Below, in pieces: positions 45,748 to 58,500 of a stretch of DNA of 64,000 nt (positions are counted from its first letter, which is position 1; every line of letters starts with the position of its first letter). This DNA comes from Thunnus maccoyii. Its lineage: Eukaryota; Chordata; Actinopteri; Scombriformes; Scombridae. The position numbers and the translations under genes are program-made. The notes below the pieces were generated by a model. The model had not been told where the DNA came from and ran no database searches. It was given only the letters and a program-made list of their open reading frames with translations. Location of the stretch: NCBI RefSeq assembly GCF_910596095.1, contig NC_056540.1:12579001-12643000 (forward strand), written 5' to 3'.

Positions 45748-47823
45748 GTGAGAAAACGACCAGTTACTTCAAATGAACAGCTAACAGTAGCTAGCTAGCT
45801 TCTTAGCGAGTTTATCAGGCTTTTCTGTCTGTTGAGTGGCGACTGGCCTCAAAACCGCTGTACCGCTGTCTGTCTGGATGCTAAACATGTGCCGACGTTT
45901 ACAAAAGACTTTTATTTAATATGGCGTAATCCCGAAACCCAACATTAATCATCCCGACATGAGTAGTCTGCACGGAGTCCCGCTGCTCCTGAACAGTAAG
46001 GTCGCTGTTGTCTCCACTGACTCATGAACTTCTTGTCATGCAGAAATGAAAGCTCCATGGTTTCAGCCCTCAAGACACTGCTGTTCTTCACTATCTTGAT
46101 GGTCACGCTGCCCATTGGACTGTACTTCGCATCAAAGGCGTACATCTTTGAGGGTAAGGCCTGTAACACTATCTTGTTTGTGTTGTTTAGTTCCACTGAT
46201 TTAGGTGAAAGGAAGGCGCTGCTACAAATCAGTCATCTTTACCTCTACTGATTTCTTTGTATCCTTGTTACCCATAACCATCACCATATCCCACTTTGCA
46301 TAATCACTAAAGTCCGGCAGATATTGGATTTTTTTAGTCTGATTTTCATATTTGAGAGTCAAAAAACGTAATGACGATAAATGGGCAGTTCATGAAAATG
46401 AACACTTTTAGTGCCACAGTAATTTCTGACCTTAAAGTGGACACACATTTGGCACATTTAGGTCTATATTTTTAATCTGGAGCTCTACTGGAATATATTT
46501 GCATGATTTACAGTTAAAAAAATCATCCCTGTGTATCTTATACTGGCTCTTTAAGCAGCCGCTCAGTTCAGCCTCTGTCTGAAACAGGCCGTTAAAGGTC
46601 CTGCCCCCCTTCCGATGAGCCCACTCTTTTCTGACTTCCGTCAGCTCCGGCAGCTACGTCAACAAACCATGAGACAACTTGTAGTAATAGTATGAAGACT
46701 ACAGGACGGATGGCCATTTGTGGGCATGTGAAGGTAGAAAACAAAGCATTCAGAACAGGTTGAAACCAGGGCTTTTGGCTTGCAGGGAGCTTTTCTACAC
46801 ACGCTGACCTCAAGTTTTGGAACTATGGCCATGTTTTGCATTGATATCTGACATCATAACTATAAAAATACCAGAAAATTACAAAAACATAATATGTCCC
46901 CTTTAAGTTAAATCAAATAGAAATAAGAGTTCCACACAGTTTAGTATATAGATTTTAAATTTGGAAAAAAAGAGCACCGGTGCTGGAGTTGAGGTTTCCT
47001 TATCAGCATCAGAGGAAAGTTGGGTCAGTGCATCCCTACTTTCTGCTGGACACACCACCTAATCGTGTTAATGTTTCTAAATTGTTGCTAACCTGCCTTT
47101 GGCTTTGCCACACTGCAGTTTCTTGGTAGTGAATTGGATGACACAAGTGCCAACACAGATTTATGTGTGAGAAGCTAATATTAGCCCATAATATAGACTA
47201 GCTGATTTATCTGACAGGCTCCATAATAGTACCTGTAAGGCAAAGAGATGTTTTTCAATTTTCTTTCATTCATTTTTAATTCAACTGTCTTTGCAACATT
47301 CGGGAATAAAGCCATGACAGAGTACTTTATCTTCTGATTGATCTACAGTCTGTTGTGGTTTATCCATTGAATTACAGATCTGCAGAAATTCAGCTGCTTT
47401 ATCACAATGATGAAAAGTCTGTGAATCCAAGACTGACTTGTAACATTATTTTATAACACTGCCAATATAAACAGCATTGAAAATTCCCTGACTGTTAACA
47501 AATTTTCATCATCTCACTGTATATATAATTTTATTGCCCAGCCCTATTTGAATTGTTCATATATGACAAGGTTTAAATTTGATTCAATGGAAGTTGTAGG
47601 CATCATGATAACCATTCATCTTCTGGACTGTATTATCCTGCTCTGTGTCATCACTGTAACTGTTCTCTGCTTCCTTTTCCCAGGTTCGATGAAGATGTCA
47701 AGCTCTGACAGCTACTTCTATGCCGCCATTGTTGCTGTACTCACTGTGCATGTGGTTTTGGCGTTGTTTGTTTATGTAGCCTGGAACGAAGGCACGCCTA
47801 AAGGGAAGGGCAAACACGATTAA
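45686..47823 (+). CDS. vma21: Vacuolar ATPase assembly factor VMA21 (three coding exons)
   Basis: Exons 45686-45747, 46044-46153 and 47684-47823 give 103 residues (human 101). Introns are GT-AG and phases agree. The protein has a variable proline-rich N-terminus, RNESS-like RGNESS, TM1 at about 28-50 (LKTLLFFTILMVTLPIGLYF), a short lumenal loop with DSYFYAA, and TM2 at about 68-90 (IVAVLTVHVVLALFVYVAWN). VMA21 is an ER membrane chaperone that assembles the Vo sector of the V-ATPase and escorts it out of the ER. The lysine-rich tail GKGKHD sits where the retrieval signal is expected. The TM segments are almost identical to human. It follows the Mel1c receptor gene, as VMA21 follows GPR50 in mammals. 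Confidence 0.96.
46044..46153 (+). CDS. vma21: vma21 coding exon 2
   Basis: Acceptor GTCATGCAG, donor GTAAGG. It carries NESSMVSALKTLLFF through KAYIFEG, that is TM1 and the start of the lumenal loop. Confidence 0.95.
46154..47683 (+). other. vma21 intron 2
   Basis: A 1.5 kb intron with a MITE-like insertion (46431-46907). Nothing else is recognised. Confidence 0.7.
46431..46907. mobile_element. MITE-like element with 14-bp inverted ends
   Basis: The left end CTTAAAGTGGACAC (46431-46444) matches the inverse of ATGTCCCCTTTAAG (46894-46907) at 12 of 14 positions. The 477-bp inside is non-coding. Parts such as TATACTGGCTCTTTAAGCAG look familiar from other fish repeats. Confidence 0.5.
47684..47823 (+). 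CDS. vma21: vma21 coding exon 3
   Basis: Acceptor TTTTCCCAG. It encodes SMKMSSSDSYFYAAIV, TM2 and the tail ending KGKGKHD before TAA. Confidence 0.96.
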
Positions 47824-48223
47824 AGCATGTCCTTATCAGCTCATGAGACCGGAGGAGACGGACCGACATGGGCATGGATCCACAGCTCCCCCCACCATGG
47901 CTCCAGCACTACAACATGGTACCATCTACCAACCAGACTGTTAGGCAATCTGGTTTGCGCTTAGGCTTTAACTCGAGGTTAAAGCATGAAACTACTGTAT
48001 ACTCCCTGGCATGGGGGAGCGGAAGCTGTTGGGTGTGTTTTTTTCACCAGCCCCAGCAGGCCCGCCTTTATGACTTTTTGTTCTCTGGAAATGTTACTTT
48101 TGTTGACAGAGGACAGCCCCTATTTTTAAGAGGCTTTGTTATAAGCTGCCATTTGGTTAAGTGTTGTAAGTCCCTTCACAGTAAAGAGATTGCCATGTAG
48201 GAAAACATCTTGAGTTTTGGATG

Positions 48224-48276
<53 letters not shown>

Positions 48277-48800
48277 CGCACACATACAAACGGGCGCACA
48301 CATACAAACACACACACTGCTTTACTTGTAACGTATTTGTATGAAGGATCTGATTTCAAAAATGCTCTACATCCATTCTCTGACAATTCATTGCACTGAA
48401 TTGATTATTCTGTCCTCAAATTAAAATGACAAGATATTTATATGCATATATTTACAGATTACGCTTAACTTCAGTACAAACCCATAATGTGCTTAACTTT
48501 CATGCCAGGTTAAAGGTGAGTAGATATTGTATTTTTTGAATAAAGTCTTCATGTCTTGACTTTAAGTAATCTGATTCATCATTTTGTTGTTGTGTTGTTT
48601 TTTTTTTTCTCTCTGTTTTAAAGTGTTTGTGTACTGTAGTTCAGTGATGTTTCAGACCTTTGTATTAGGAAATGACTGCAAGATCAAGTTGTATTTAAAG
48701 GAACATTTTGTATTGAAGATGTTTGGTGATGTAGATGTCGGTGTGATGCAGATGGGAACGATGACTTGCTCGAATAAACTTGGAAAAATTTTAACTTTTA
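47824..48800 (+). other. vma21: vma21 3' UTR (probable)
   Basis: Two polyadenylation signals, AATAAA at 48539-48544 and at 48773-48778, give 3' UTRs of about 0.74 or 0.97 kb. Both forms would include the long TG microsatellite. Confidence 0.5.
48224..48309. repeat. (TG)25 microsatellite followed by an 18-bp tandem duplication
   Basis: About 25 uninterrupted TG units end at 48274. Two perfect copies of GGGCGCACACATACAAAC follow (48274-48291, 48292-48309), then ACACACAC. Confidence 0.92.
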
Positions 48801-50874
48801 CAGTTGTTTGACATATTTTCAACAGCTTTGTGCAATTGTTGTTTCACTAGAACAAAATGTAGATTTACATTTTCACAAAAAACGTTTTTATGTCAAGTAA
48901 AGTGTAATATATATATAAAATACAATAATCATCTGATACTGACAAAATCAGATGATTAAAAATGAGTTTTGTATTACGAGTTATCTTTTTTGATTATTTT
49001 ATATATAGCACATGTAATCTTATGGTATGAGGTCAATAACTTTTGTCTTTAACAGGTTCTATGAAGCCTCTCGCATATAAAACATGTCTGTGGCTTAATA
49101 AAATCTGTCTTTATCTATGAGAAGATCCTATGATAACAATTTTTTTAATAAATGAAGTCTGTGCGCGTGATACACAAGCTGTATCACACAAGAGGCCATG
49201 ACTTCCTCTGCCATCTGCTGTGTAAGGCACACTGAACCAATATGTGTGCACAGATGCATGCCTTTATTTACTTACCGACTTTTTTTTTTTTTTCTCAAAT
49301 AATGTCAGCTTAGCGTTATGTATGCTAAATCAAATTCAGAGCCTCTATTGAAAACAGGCTGCATGTGTATGTGAGTGCACAGACAGATTTGTAATAGTGT
49401 TTATCCCAGAGGCAGATTCAACTGTCATAACAATAACACCTCTGACATGCAATAATAAAATGCAAAGGTGAAAAATGTTAATTACCTAATTCATCCTCCT
49501 TCAATACAGAATGCACAGCATGGCATTTTATTACAAGGAATATTTTATACTGCATGTGCAGAACAGCAACCCTGATTTTTCCCAGGCCTGATAGAGATTA
49601 TAGTGAAAAAAATCAATCAAGTCACAACAACAACACAAGCTTTCTCTAAAGTCTGCAGAGAATTTCAGTTGTCACATGGTGGCAGCAAACAGTCAGCCTG
49701 TTCCCACCGCACAGACAACACAAGACATAAACTGACAGATGCCAAGCCATAATGACATTTTCTGCCCCAGAAACCATGTCAGCAGCTGATTTCTGTTCAT
49801 TTTCCTCTATGCTTGTGTGAGCCCCCCCCCCCTTTTTCAACAGCGCTCAAGTGTAGCTCACACACTATATTCTGCAGAGTTTGGTGTCGGGCTGTGTGCA
49901 GTCTGCATTGAGTTTAACAAGGCTGGTGTTGGTGATGAGGTGACAGGCCTGCAAGCAATCAGACTCATTCAGTCAGCAAACATCAGAAGCCCCGTTTTCC
50001 TTTTGGCTGATATTTCACAAGCATGCCCTTGCAGCCGCACAAAGTTGGTGCAAGGGTAAGCTTTGCTTCTGGCTGTTTGTCATTTATCACACATTAGCAG
50101 GTTGGGTGCAGAGTGCCAGTGTGATGAAAAACAGGCCAGAGATCACTGAACACTTACTTGAGTCAGGGATTAAATAAACACTACAATGTTCCTTGATGGT
50201 TTTATCCTGTCTATCCTACAATGCAGCCCACATGTATTTATATTTTGTCCCAGTTGAACAGATTAGAAAGATACATGGCAATACATCAAAATATCTGTTC
50301 ACTATTTTATGTACTCAGTCATTTGCCAGTAAAATGAAGAAAAAAATCAAACTGAGATGACATTATGAGACACAAGATGTCCTTCGCCCAGCAGATGGCG
50401 TGTCCAGCAGACGCAAGCCACATATACAATACGAGCAGCATGTCAGTGTTTAAGTAAAAGTAAAGGGAGAGGGCAGTAGAGGACTGTGCTACAGCTGGTG
50501 GAAAATCACGTTAAGCATCACACCACAGGGAACAGACAGAATAAAGTGATAGAATAACTCATCTGGACACATGAAATTATATCCACCATTAAACATAACC
50601 AAGGCAGCGCTTTATTGTGTTAGTCTATGCTGTTATTTCCCATGAAACTCTGCTCAGGTGCTTTTGAGAAGATAATTACTGGATTTGCTTCAGCAGTGCA
50701 GAAACAACAGCGCTGGGGTTCTAGTCATTTAGCTTTAAAATATATTTTAAGAGCCACAGTATGTAAAGATATGTACATGTGATTACTGTGCAAATCACTG
50801 TTCAACAAAATGACCAAATTGAAAGTGAGTCCATGTCTTGACTTTCTTGTTTAGGTTGATGCCATATAATTAGA

Positions 50875-50899
50875 AATAATAAATAAATAAATAAATAAA
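50875..50899. repeat. (AAAT)n microsatellite
   Basis: About six AAAT units. Confidence 0.85.
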
Positions 50900-51293
50900 A
50901 CTTACATTTTTAGTTAACTAACTTACAATATGGTGTAAAAGACTTAAGAAACTGATAGGGAAGTGTCACATGATTTTTCAGATAGTACCACATGGTGTAC
51001 TGTATAGTGTTTTTCTTATGAGACACTATATATTTTGAGCTTTAGATTTTTAAATTTAACTAAAAGGTAATTGAAAGGCTTTTGGCTCCTTCAGAGCACT
51101 TGTTATATTTGCTTATAGCCTCAATAGGTATTTGAAAAGTCCACAAAAATAGTCCTTTATCTCTAATGAGTAAGAAATTAGTAAAAAAAAAAAAAAAAAA
51201 ATTAAAAAAAAGAAAGAAAAGAAAAGAAAGGCCCTACACCAATGACCAGTCATATTAACAATCTTGTAGCAATTTCACCTTTCACTATGTTTA

Positions 51294-51461
51294 GGGACTG
51301 TACAAAAATTATGAAGGCAAATGTTTAGAGAAAGGTGTAGTGTTACTGTATGTATTTTTTTCTTTTTTCTAAAGGGAGGGTAGTCAAAACTTTTAGGAGA
51401 GTGGGAACCTTATCTCTCCAGAGATGCATATAAATGTGTCATACAAAATGATAGTGATAGG

Positions 51462-51492
<31 letters not shown>

Positions 51493-52055
51493 TTTTAACC
51501 AAAAATCTTGGTAAAAAAATTAAAAATGACTAGAATATCCAGTAAACAGGATGCCACAATTCTGGCAATTTCTAATTCCGCTGCTATTGTGTGATTTTGT
51601 GGTTATATGAAAAATTATTATTCCATTGATACATTAAGGTTTGAATTTCAAATTAAAATTTTCAGGTTTAAATTAAAGTATGCCATCTTAAATTCTTTGT
51701 GCACTTTGCTGTTTTCATGGAATTTCACTAATTCAACAGTGTCATATTACATTGAGATATTATTGGGAGTGTTTTGCTATTTTTGTCTTGGGCAGATCCA
51801 AAGAAACTGAAATGTGTAGGCATGTTTTTAACTATGACTAAGTAGCCATGAAACATTAAAGGCTTTTTAAATGTGTTACCCTCTTGAGTGCCTCAAATCT
51901 TTTCAATAACTTTAAACTAGTAGGATTCCCAAACTAAAATGCACCAGAGGGATACCTTTCTACATCCAAGCAGCACTCAATACATCTGTTTTTTGACTGA
52001 ACTATTAATAACACTGGGGAGGGCTTTGTTTTTTTTGAAAAAAGTGAAACATAAG
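51294..52055. mobile_element. Second element related to 20203-20802
   Basis: It begins GGGACTGTACAAAAATTAT, as 20203 does. It shares CAAGATTTT/CAAAAATCTTGG-like and CACAAT blocks inside, and CTGGGGAGGGCTTTG near 52013 corresponds to CTGGGGAGAGCTTTT near 20731. The right inverted end is not evident, so this copy looks truncated or diverged. Confidence 0.4.
51461..51496. repeat. (TTAT)n microsatellite
   Basis: About nine TTAT units within the repeat that starts at 51294. Confidence 0.88.
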
Positions 52056-53979
52056 AAATAATGCACAAATCATTTTTACACAGTCTCTTAAATTAAATGC
52101 ACTGAAATCACCATGTTTTTAGTCAGGAGTGTCATTCTGCAATTAATTTCACTTGCAGAACTATTCAATACAAAAGTCATCATTAATCAAACTCTTGGGG
52201 TGTATTAAATGATACTGTTTTATACAAAAGCTTAAAGTACTCCATGTCATCTAATGTAAACAGTTCACAGACTTTTTTCGTGTGATAGTCAAACTAGAAA
52301 TCTGATTTAAATTATGATCTTTATGCTAGTCTGCTATGCTCATGTAACAGTTTTGACTTTTGTAGTTAAATGTAATTTACTGAAATATGCTCTACATTTC
52401 CAAAAAAGTGCTACACTGTATGTCTTCAGCGGTCCAATCCTCTGATGCAACCACAGTTTGAAATGTTGGACTTAACACTACAAAGGTTTCATTTCAAAGT
52501 GCTGGATATCCACACATACTCATAACTCACATCTATTCATCTGTCAGCATTTCAAAAGCACACATGATCCTTTTCTAAAACATGACCACTTTATTATATT
52601 TTAAGATGTATGTCTTAAAATAACTGAGAAAACCTTCATGTTTTATTTTCATTTGTAAAGGTGGATGTGACACTTAAAAAGAGACTTTTCTGGTTCACTT
52701 ACTGATTTATGGATCCATACATTACAAATAACACTTTGTCTGGTTATGCTATAATTTATGTTCTCAAATGGGGGGTCTGAAAATGTGTTTCTGGCTCCAC
52801 AAAACACTAAAATACATATTTTAGTATGTCCAGACTAGACAGAATCATATCTCAATACATCAAGACACTACATTTGAAAGCCAATATTTTTTTTTCAGAA
52901 ATTGCAATCTTGTGTTTTTAATATATTTATATTTAAATAAAAATCATATTTGCTTTTCCCTTGACACCAAAAATTGTGAACACACCATGCTGAAAATATG
53001 TAGTATTCAACGTCATGAACACGCTAGGTCATTAATTTCAAGGTTTCCATACCAGGGCTGCCTATGTGCAGTGTTTCCTGGCAGAGATGAGTATAAGACC
53101 TGCATGTGTGGGATATGCAGGCAGCAAAGGCCTTACACATGACATGTTTATTCCCACTCAAGCACTTCAGTGTTTAACAGGTTGAAATGTTTGCATGTGT
53201 GTACTGATGGCTCAAACTACACCTGTCAGATTTTAATTTCAGAGCCTCGGTGTTCAGTAAACTTTCCTGCCGAGCTAAGTTGTATGTTGGAGCTACTGAG
53301 TAAAGATACTGCACTAAATAAAACCAATTATATTTTTACCCCTGAGTTGAGTTGTTCTTGATTTATTTCTTTCAGCATTCTAAAATAAAAGTTGCAACAT
53401 GTGTTTCAGTGAAATGATTCCCCCTTTTTTTCTTGATAAAAACTTGCAAGTATAAATGCACCACTAACTTTGCAAATGTAAGACAGGTTTATTTCAAGCA
53501 GTTTTACAAATATGGTTGTCACCAAGTGCTTTACAGAAAACAAATGACACAAACACAGATATAAACAAGAATAAACAAAACAATGTGCTTATAATTATGT
53601 ACTTGCTGGCTGTTGCAATAAAAAGAGACAGTATAAATCTGGGAACTCCTGAGACCAGTGCAATTTCTTTTGAGGTGCGTCCTGGAACTAGTTACTTCCA
53701 GTGTCCAATGTGTTGTCAGGTATTGCACAACTTTTCACTTCAAGTCTAAGCAAGTGAATTATGCTTGATGGCGACCTCAAAACAGTTAAGGAAGTTAAAT
53801 TTAACTATTCGACCTATCTGATTTCCTCAAACGGGGTCAGGTCAGCGCAGGTTTCTGAACTGGATTCTGTTCCCAAAGTTCGGGCAACTTTACACAAGGA
53901 GTTGCATTTTTCAAGGTTCATTCACATTCATCACACACTTGAGAAAATAAGATAAGCTCAATGTAAAACCTGAGCAGAC

Positions 53980-54446
53980 CTTTGTTTTATTGTATTTTGT
54001 CAATTTTCTTAGATTCTCAGTGATAGTAGTGAATAGTGGAAAGATTCATATCGTACACAAATCAGTTAAATTCACAAAACAACAAAACATTCACTGAAAA
54101 TACTGTGTTGCCACAAATGGTCTACCACATACCTTTCATGCTACAATCTAATGTGAAATCAAAGGTTTTTCAAAGGAAAAAAATATAATGGGACACTTTT
54201 CAGTGGAGCGAAATTTCCTTGGAGAGGTCTAACTTGATTAGAAAAGTTTTTGTTGAACCACATCAGTCTTCACACATTAAACTGCAACCTCTGTGTGCCC
54301 TAAAAATGTTGCTCCGCTCTGAGTTGGAATGAGTAAAACCTTTGCCATCGTAAAGAGGGGAGTCACCCGAGCATGTATGAATGCTCCCAAACAACATGCG
54401 ATCCCCTCACAGCAATTTAAGACCCCTCAGAGAAACATAAACCTCC
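53980..54446 (-). other. Alpha connexin 3' UTR (probable)
   Basis: On the minus strand an AATAAA lies at 53986-53991, about 455 nt past the stop. Other signals near 53487 would extend the UTR. No further feature is seen. Confidence 0.4.
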
Positions 54447-55538
54447 TCATATCTTCAGATCGTCTATTCTAGTCTTGTTGTTGCTGTGTTTGGCACTGCG
54501 GCTGGGCCTGGCCTGCGTAGGTGACCCAGGGGCTGATCCTGCTCCCTTCTTTCCTTTCAGGTCACATTCCTCTGGCTTGCTGCTGCTCCTTTCCACCGCC
54601 AAGTTGTCCTTATTCTGTTTGTATGCTGCCTTGCTGTGATAGGGGTGAAAGGAAGAGTCTGTATCCTCAGACAGAGGCGAGAGGTTGTAGCTGGGTACGG
54701 GCGGGTAGGCAGACTGGACTTGGTGGTGCCCGTGGAAGTAGTCATCGTAACTTGGTGCAAATGGCACGGCGGTCTCGCTGGGCTCCTTGGAGATACATTC
54801 AGGCGACTGGTCACCTCTCCTGAATGTGATGCCCTGGCGGCACTTGGTGAAGCCCAGGTGATAGATCTCTACGAGATTGAGGAACAGAGACACGCTGGCC
54901 ACTCCCAGCATGAAGATGATGAAGATGGTTTTCTCTGTGGGACGGGATATGTAGCAGTTTACCACATTGGGGCAGGGGGGTCTGTCACATGTGTACATGG
55001 GCTTCAGCTCAAAGCCATACAACAGGTATTGGGCCACAATGAAACCCACCTCAAACAGAGTTTTAAAAATCACATTAAAGACGTAAGTGCGCAAGAGTTC
55101 CCCTTGCAGGCGAACGCGGCCTTTAGTGTCCCTCACCAGAGCCTTTTTGTGCTTAGTATCTGCAATGAGGGCCTGCTTGTCTGAATGGTGCGCATGTTCT
55201 CTCTCCCTCTCTTGCTCTTTATGCTTGTCCTCCATCCGCACCAGATGGAGGATGTGTCCCAGGTAGATCAACGTCGGTGTTGACACAAAGATGATTTGCA
55301 GCACCCAAAAGCGAACGTGGGAGATGGGGAAAGTGATGTCATAGCACACGTTCTCGCAACCAGGCTGCTTGGTGTCACAGGTGAAGCCTGACTGCTCGTC
55401 GCCCCACACCTTCTCTGTCGCAGCACTTAGGATCAGGATGCGGAAGATGAACAGCACGGTGAGCCACACCTTCCCCACCACGGTGGAATGCTCCTGGGCT
55501 TTTTCCAGGAGCTTTCCCAGCAGGTTCCAGTCCCCCAT
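54447..55538 (-). CDS. Alpha-type connexin, Cx46/GJA3-like (gap junction protein)
   Basis: An uninterrupted 363-residue reading frame (about 41 kDa). Four membrane segments lie at about 21-41, 77-97, 150-172 and 204-225. Extracellular loop 1 has C54, C61 and C65 (CX6CX3C) and loop 2 has C184, C189 and C195 (CX4CX5C), the full set that docks two connexons. MGDW at the start and the long charged cytoplasmic loop mark an alpha connexin. Six subunits form a connexon in the plasma membrane. By eye the core is nearest GJA3 ([16 protein letters not shown]-like [21 protein letters not shown]), with Cx40 and Cx50 also close. The tail (about 232-363) is lineage-specific and rich in S, P and K, ending RIDDLKI, like the RxDDL ends of Cx43, Cx40 and Cx50. 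Position beside gjb1 differs from gja3, so a fish-retained paralogue (for example cx39.9/gja2-type) is possible; no symbol is given. A CTCCAG acceptor at 55563 gives a 24-nt leader in this exon. Confidence 0.93.
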   Translation of the reverse strand: MGDWNLLGKLLEKAQEHSTVVGKVWLTVLFIFRILILSAATEKVWGDEQSGFTCDTKQPGCENVCYDITFPISHVRFWVLQIIFVSTPTLIYLGHILHLVRMEDKHKEQEREREHAHHSDKQALIADTKHKKALVRDTKGRVRLQGELLRTYVFNVIFKTLFEVGFIVAQYLLYGFELKPMYTCDRPPCPNVVNCYISRPTEKTIFIIFMLGVASVSLFLNLVEIYHLGFTKCRQGITFRRGDQSPECISKEPSETAVPFAPSYDDYFHGHHQVQSAYPPVPSYNLSPLSEDTDSSFHPYHSKAAYKQNKDNLAVERSSSKPEECDLKGKKGAGSAPGSPTQARPSRSAKHSNNKTRIDDLKI

Positions 55539-55562
55539 GGCTATGTGAGGTCAGATCTGTGA

Positions 55563-58500
55563 CTGGAGGAATTGAAAAAAAGTGTTTAAGTAGAAAAACA
55601 CATTCTCCGTTTGATTTGTATAGGCTTGTCTGCAAAGCAAATACAAGACATGACTGAAATAAAAATGATCTAGAGGCTAAAGCAAGCTTCAGTGTAACTC
55701 ACAAAGTTTTTCTTCCTCCTTAAAATGTCCTGCCAAGTTCAGCAACAGCTTAGACCAAATGAGTCTCCTGGGAGCCAAGCTGTTACCGAGTGTACAGTAC
55801 AACTGGGGGACTCTGCTGAGCAGGTAGTGAGCCTTTTCCATGTGGATGCAGACAGGATTATATTTACTTTAGGAGGGTATATATTTGGCAAGTGTGGACA
55901 GGGGGGGAAGGCCGGTTCCAGTCATGATTCTGTGGCTCCTGGCCTTCATGGCCCGAGACACAGTAACGTGATCCACACGAGGTGAAATGAAATGCCAGGC
56001 AGATGTGGTGGAAGTGCGAATTGGAACCGGTTGAGTAATGTCAGTACTCTCAGCTCCTGTAACACATTGTTAAAAATATATCCTACATCTAACGGATGCA
56101 CTGTACAGACGGAGTCCAGCAATTTCAGGAAATGCTGCTGCAGGTGGGAACATGAATTCTGTTAACTGCTGGAATGTAGCAGGTGAGCTAATTCAGCTGT
56201 TTAGGGGGTCAACACTAATAGATCCTTGTAGTTTTTAGGGTTTAGAGTGAGCAAAATGACTGACTTCAGTATAAACCTGTCAGACCTTGCAGTTTCCCAC
56301 AACAAAGGATAATTCAATGATGATCATTCTTCCAAAAATAACCAAGAAGTTGTTTTTTTGAGATCTTTCCACACAAGACAAATTATAGCCTTTGGCTGCA
56401 TGTACTGTTCATTGTGTGACTATGGCTTCTAACAGAACAAGCAATTCAGTCAACAAAGAAGGTTAAGGCTCCCAAATATCACACAGAAGTCATATTTACT
56501 GGATAAACCCACCTTGTCAGCTTATACATCCCCTGTGATGAAGCCCCATATGTCTTCGAGGGTCCATGAGGCCAACCACTTTGCTGACAGGTCTCAGTGC
56601 AAGCCTGATCTTCGGGGGGGGAGGGGGCCTCAGCAATGCCCTTGAATGGACAGGAAAAGTAGACTCTAGCCACTGCTAGCCTGCTAGCCACAACCTCTGT
56701 TCCACACCAACAAACGCACTGACTCCTCCATCTTCAAGCGCAGCTCAGGCAGGATCCAGGCCGCAGAGTTCTTACACTGACCACAACACACGTAACCTGC
56801 TGGACACCCTCTCAACCATGTCCAGCCTGCCCTCCCTCTAACCCCCCTCCCCCCGCAGTTAAATTTGGCACAAGGCTCTAATGTAAACTATTAAAGACCC
56901 TCTACTCGCTTGTTACAGTGAGTGACAGGGCAGCTGGCCAATGATGTCTGCTGTTATGTCCGGCCACAAGTGCTTCTGGGCTCTAAATATAGCACAAGGG
57001 TCTCTCCTATCAGGGGGGACATGATTTGGAGATGAGTGGCCATTTGCATCCTCAAGTTGCAAATCACAGTGGCAGGAAGTAAGTAAGTGAGCGAAAACCT
57101 TACAGTTAAAATGAAAAAGTTGTGGTTTATATAATTATTGTTATGTTATTATTGGATTGTTATCTTTCACAGATCTCATTATTTTAGAAATCCACTGAGT
57201 TTTGTGTTTGTCAAATTAACAGGAAGTTTATTTATTTTTACATTATGTACAGATAGTATATAGTTTCAACCCATTTTATATTCTAACTGGATTGTTTACC
57301 TGGTTGTAAATCATAAATTGATATATGTACATTTAGGCACATCAACAGAAGGGTTTTTGTATGCATTACAGTGTGTATAAAAACAGGTTAACATAATAAC
57401 AGATGTATAAACATACCAGCGTATGTATGGTACATTAAACTTACTGGACCAGAGATGAAGAATAATACACAATACAGGTCAATATTAATAAAAGCAGGTG
57501 CCAATGTCTGACAGTGACGGATCCCTGTTACAATGTAGGTCGACTTCAAACATTTCTCAGAACTAACAGTTGCAATGAAGTAAGTATTTACAATTAAGTA
57601 CAAAGATTTACAAATCCAAAGAGATTAGATATGTACAGTACTGGGATTTGCAAACTTCGAAAGGTGACCCAGCAAACAAGTTTTGCCATTTCATCAGTTG
57701 AACATCATGTGGCATGTTTAATAGTATCTTTTTGTCAGTGAATCGGGAATAGAGAGAGGCCAGGAGAAGGATTACTGAAATAAAGACTTTCAAACCCTTT
57801 TGGTTGTTGGGTAGGAGCTATCCACTGTTAAAAGGTCAAGAGTTATACATGTTTGAGGGACAACTGTATTTAAATTTCAATTTTCTTTCCTTGCTACTTG
57901 TGGTACTGTAATATCCAGGAACAGTTGTCTGTAGCCATTAATATATAGTCAGTCTGGTTTTTACATTTGTAAAACATAAGTAAATCATATCACATCATAT
58001 TCAGACAGTATTTTAGAATTTTCTTTGGTTTCCTAGCACCATCTGTTTTAATATTTCCATAGCAGTATGCCAACAAGCTTACATAATAGTTACAGCAGTC
58101 TGCACCAGGTTTAGCATAATCGAATGACAACAACTGTCCAATAAAATCACGCTATACTGTTGTTGGCTTAAAGCGGTGTTATTGCAAATCATTTTACTTA
58201 TACCGATTCACTACTTATAAATGCCTTTTTTTTCCTCCATCACTTTGCACTAGATGTGACTCAGTCTACTACATACGGTAACAACAATATTTTTGATGTT
58301 AATGACAAAGTTCACTTTCCTATCCAGCATTTTAATCTCTACAATAATCTGCGCCTCTGTAAAAAAAAAAGGTCCATACCAGTGTTTTTTTCACATTTTG
58401 GCCAATTTACTAGAAATCACGTATGCTTTGGAGTATTAGGGATTTTCCAAAGCTCATCATTGTTTTTTTTTTAATGTTTTTGTGCCTTCCAGGCAGACGC

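Larger units (their letters stand above)
48801..53950. other. Intergenic DNA between convergent vma21 and the alpha connexin
   Basis: AT-rich, with no recognised gene. It contains AAAT and TTAT microsatellites (50875, 51461), an A-rich tract (51184-51220) and sequence related to the 20203 element (from 51294). The last part may belong to the connexin 3' UTR. Confidence 0.6.

Noticed and set aside
48126-48386. Open frames with HT or CV repeats across the TG microsatellite
   Set aside because: They are translations of the dinucleotide repeat in the vma21 3' UTR, with no coding signal.
54636-55184. A 182-codon open frame on the + strand
   Set aside because: It is the antisense shadow of the alpha connexin, whose own frame is conserved and complete.
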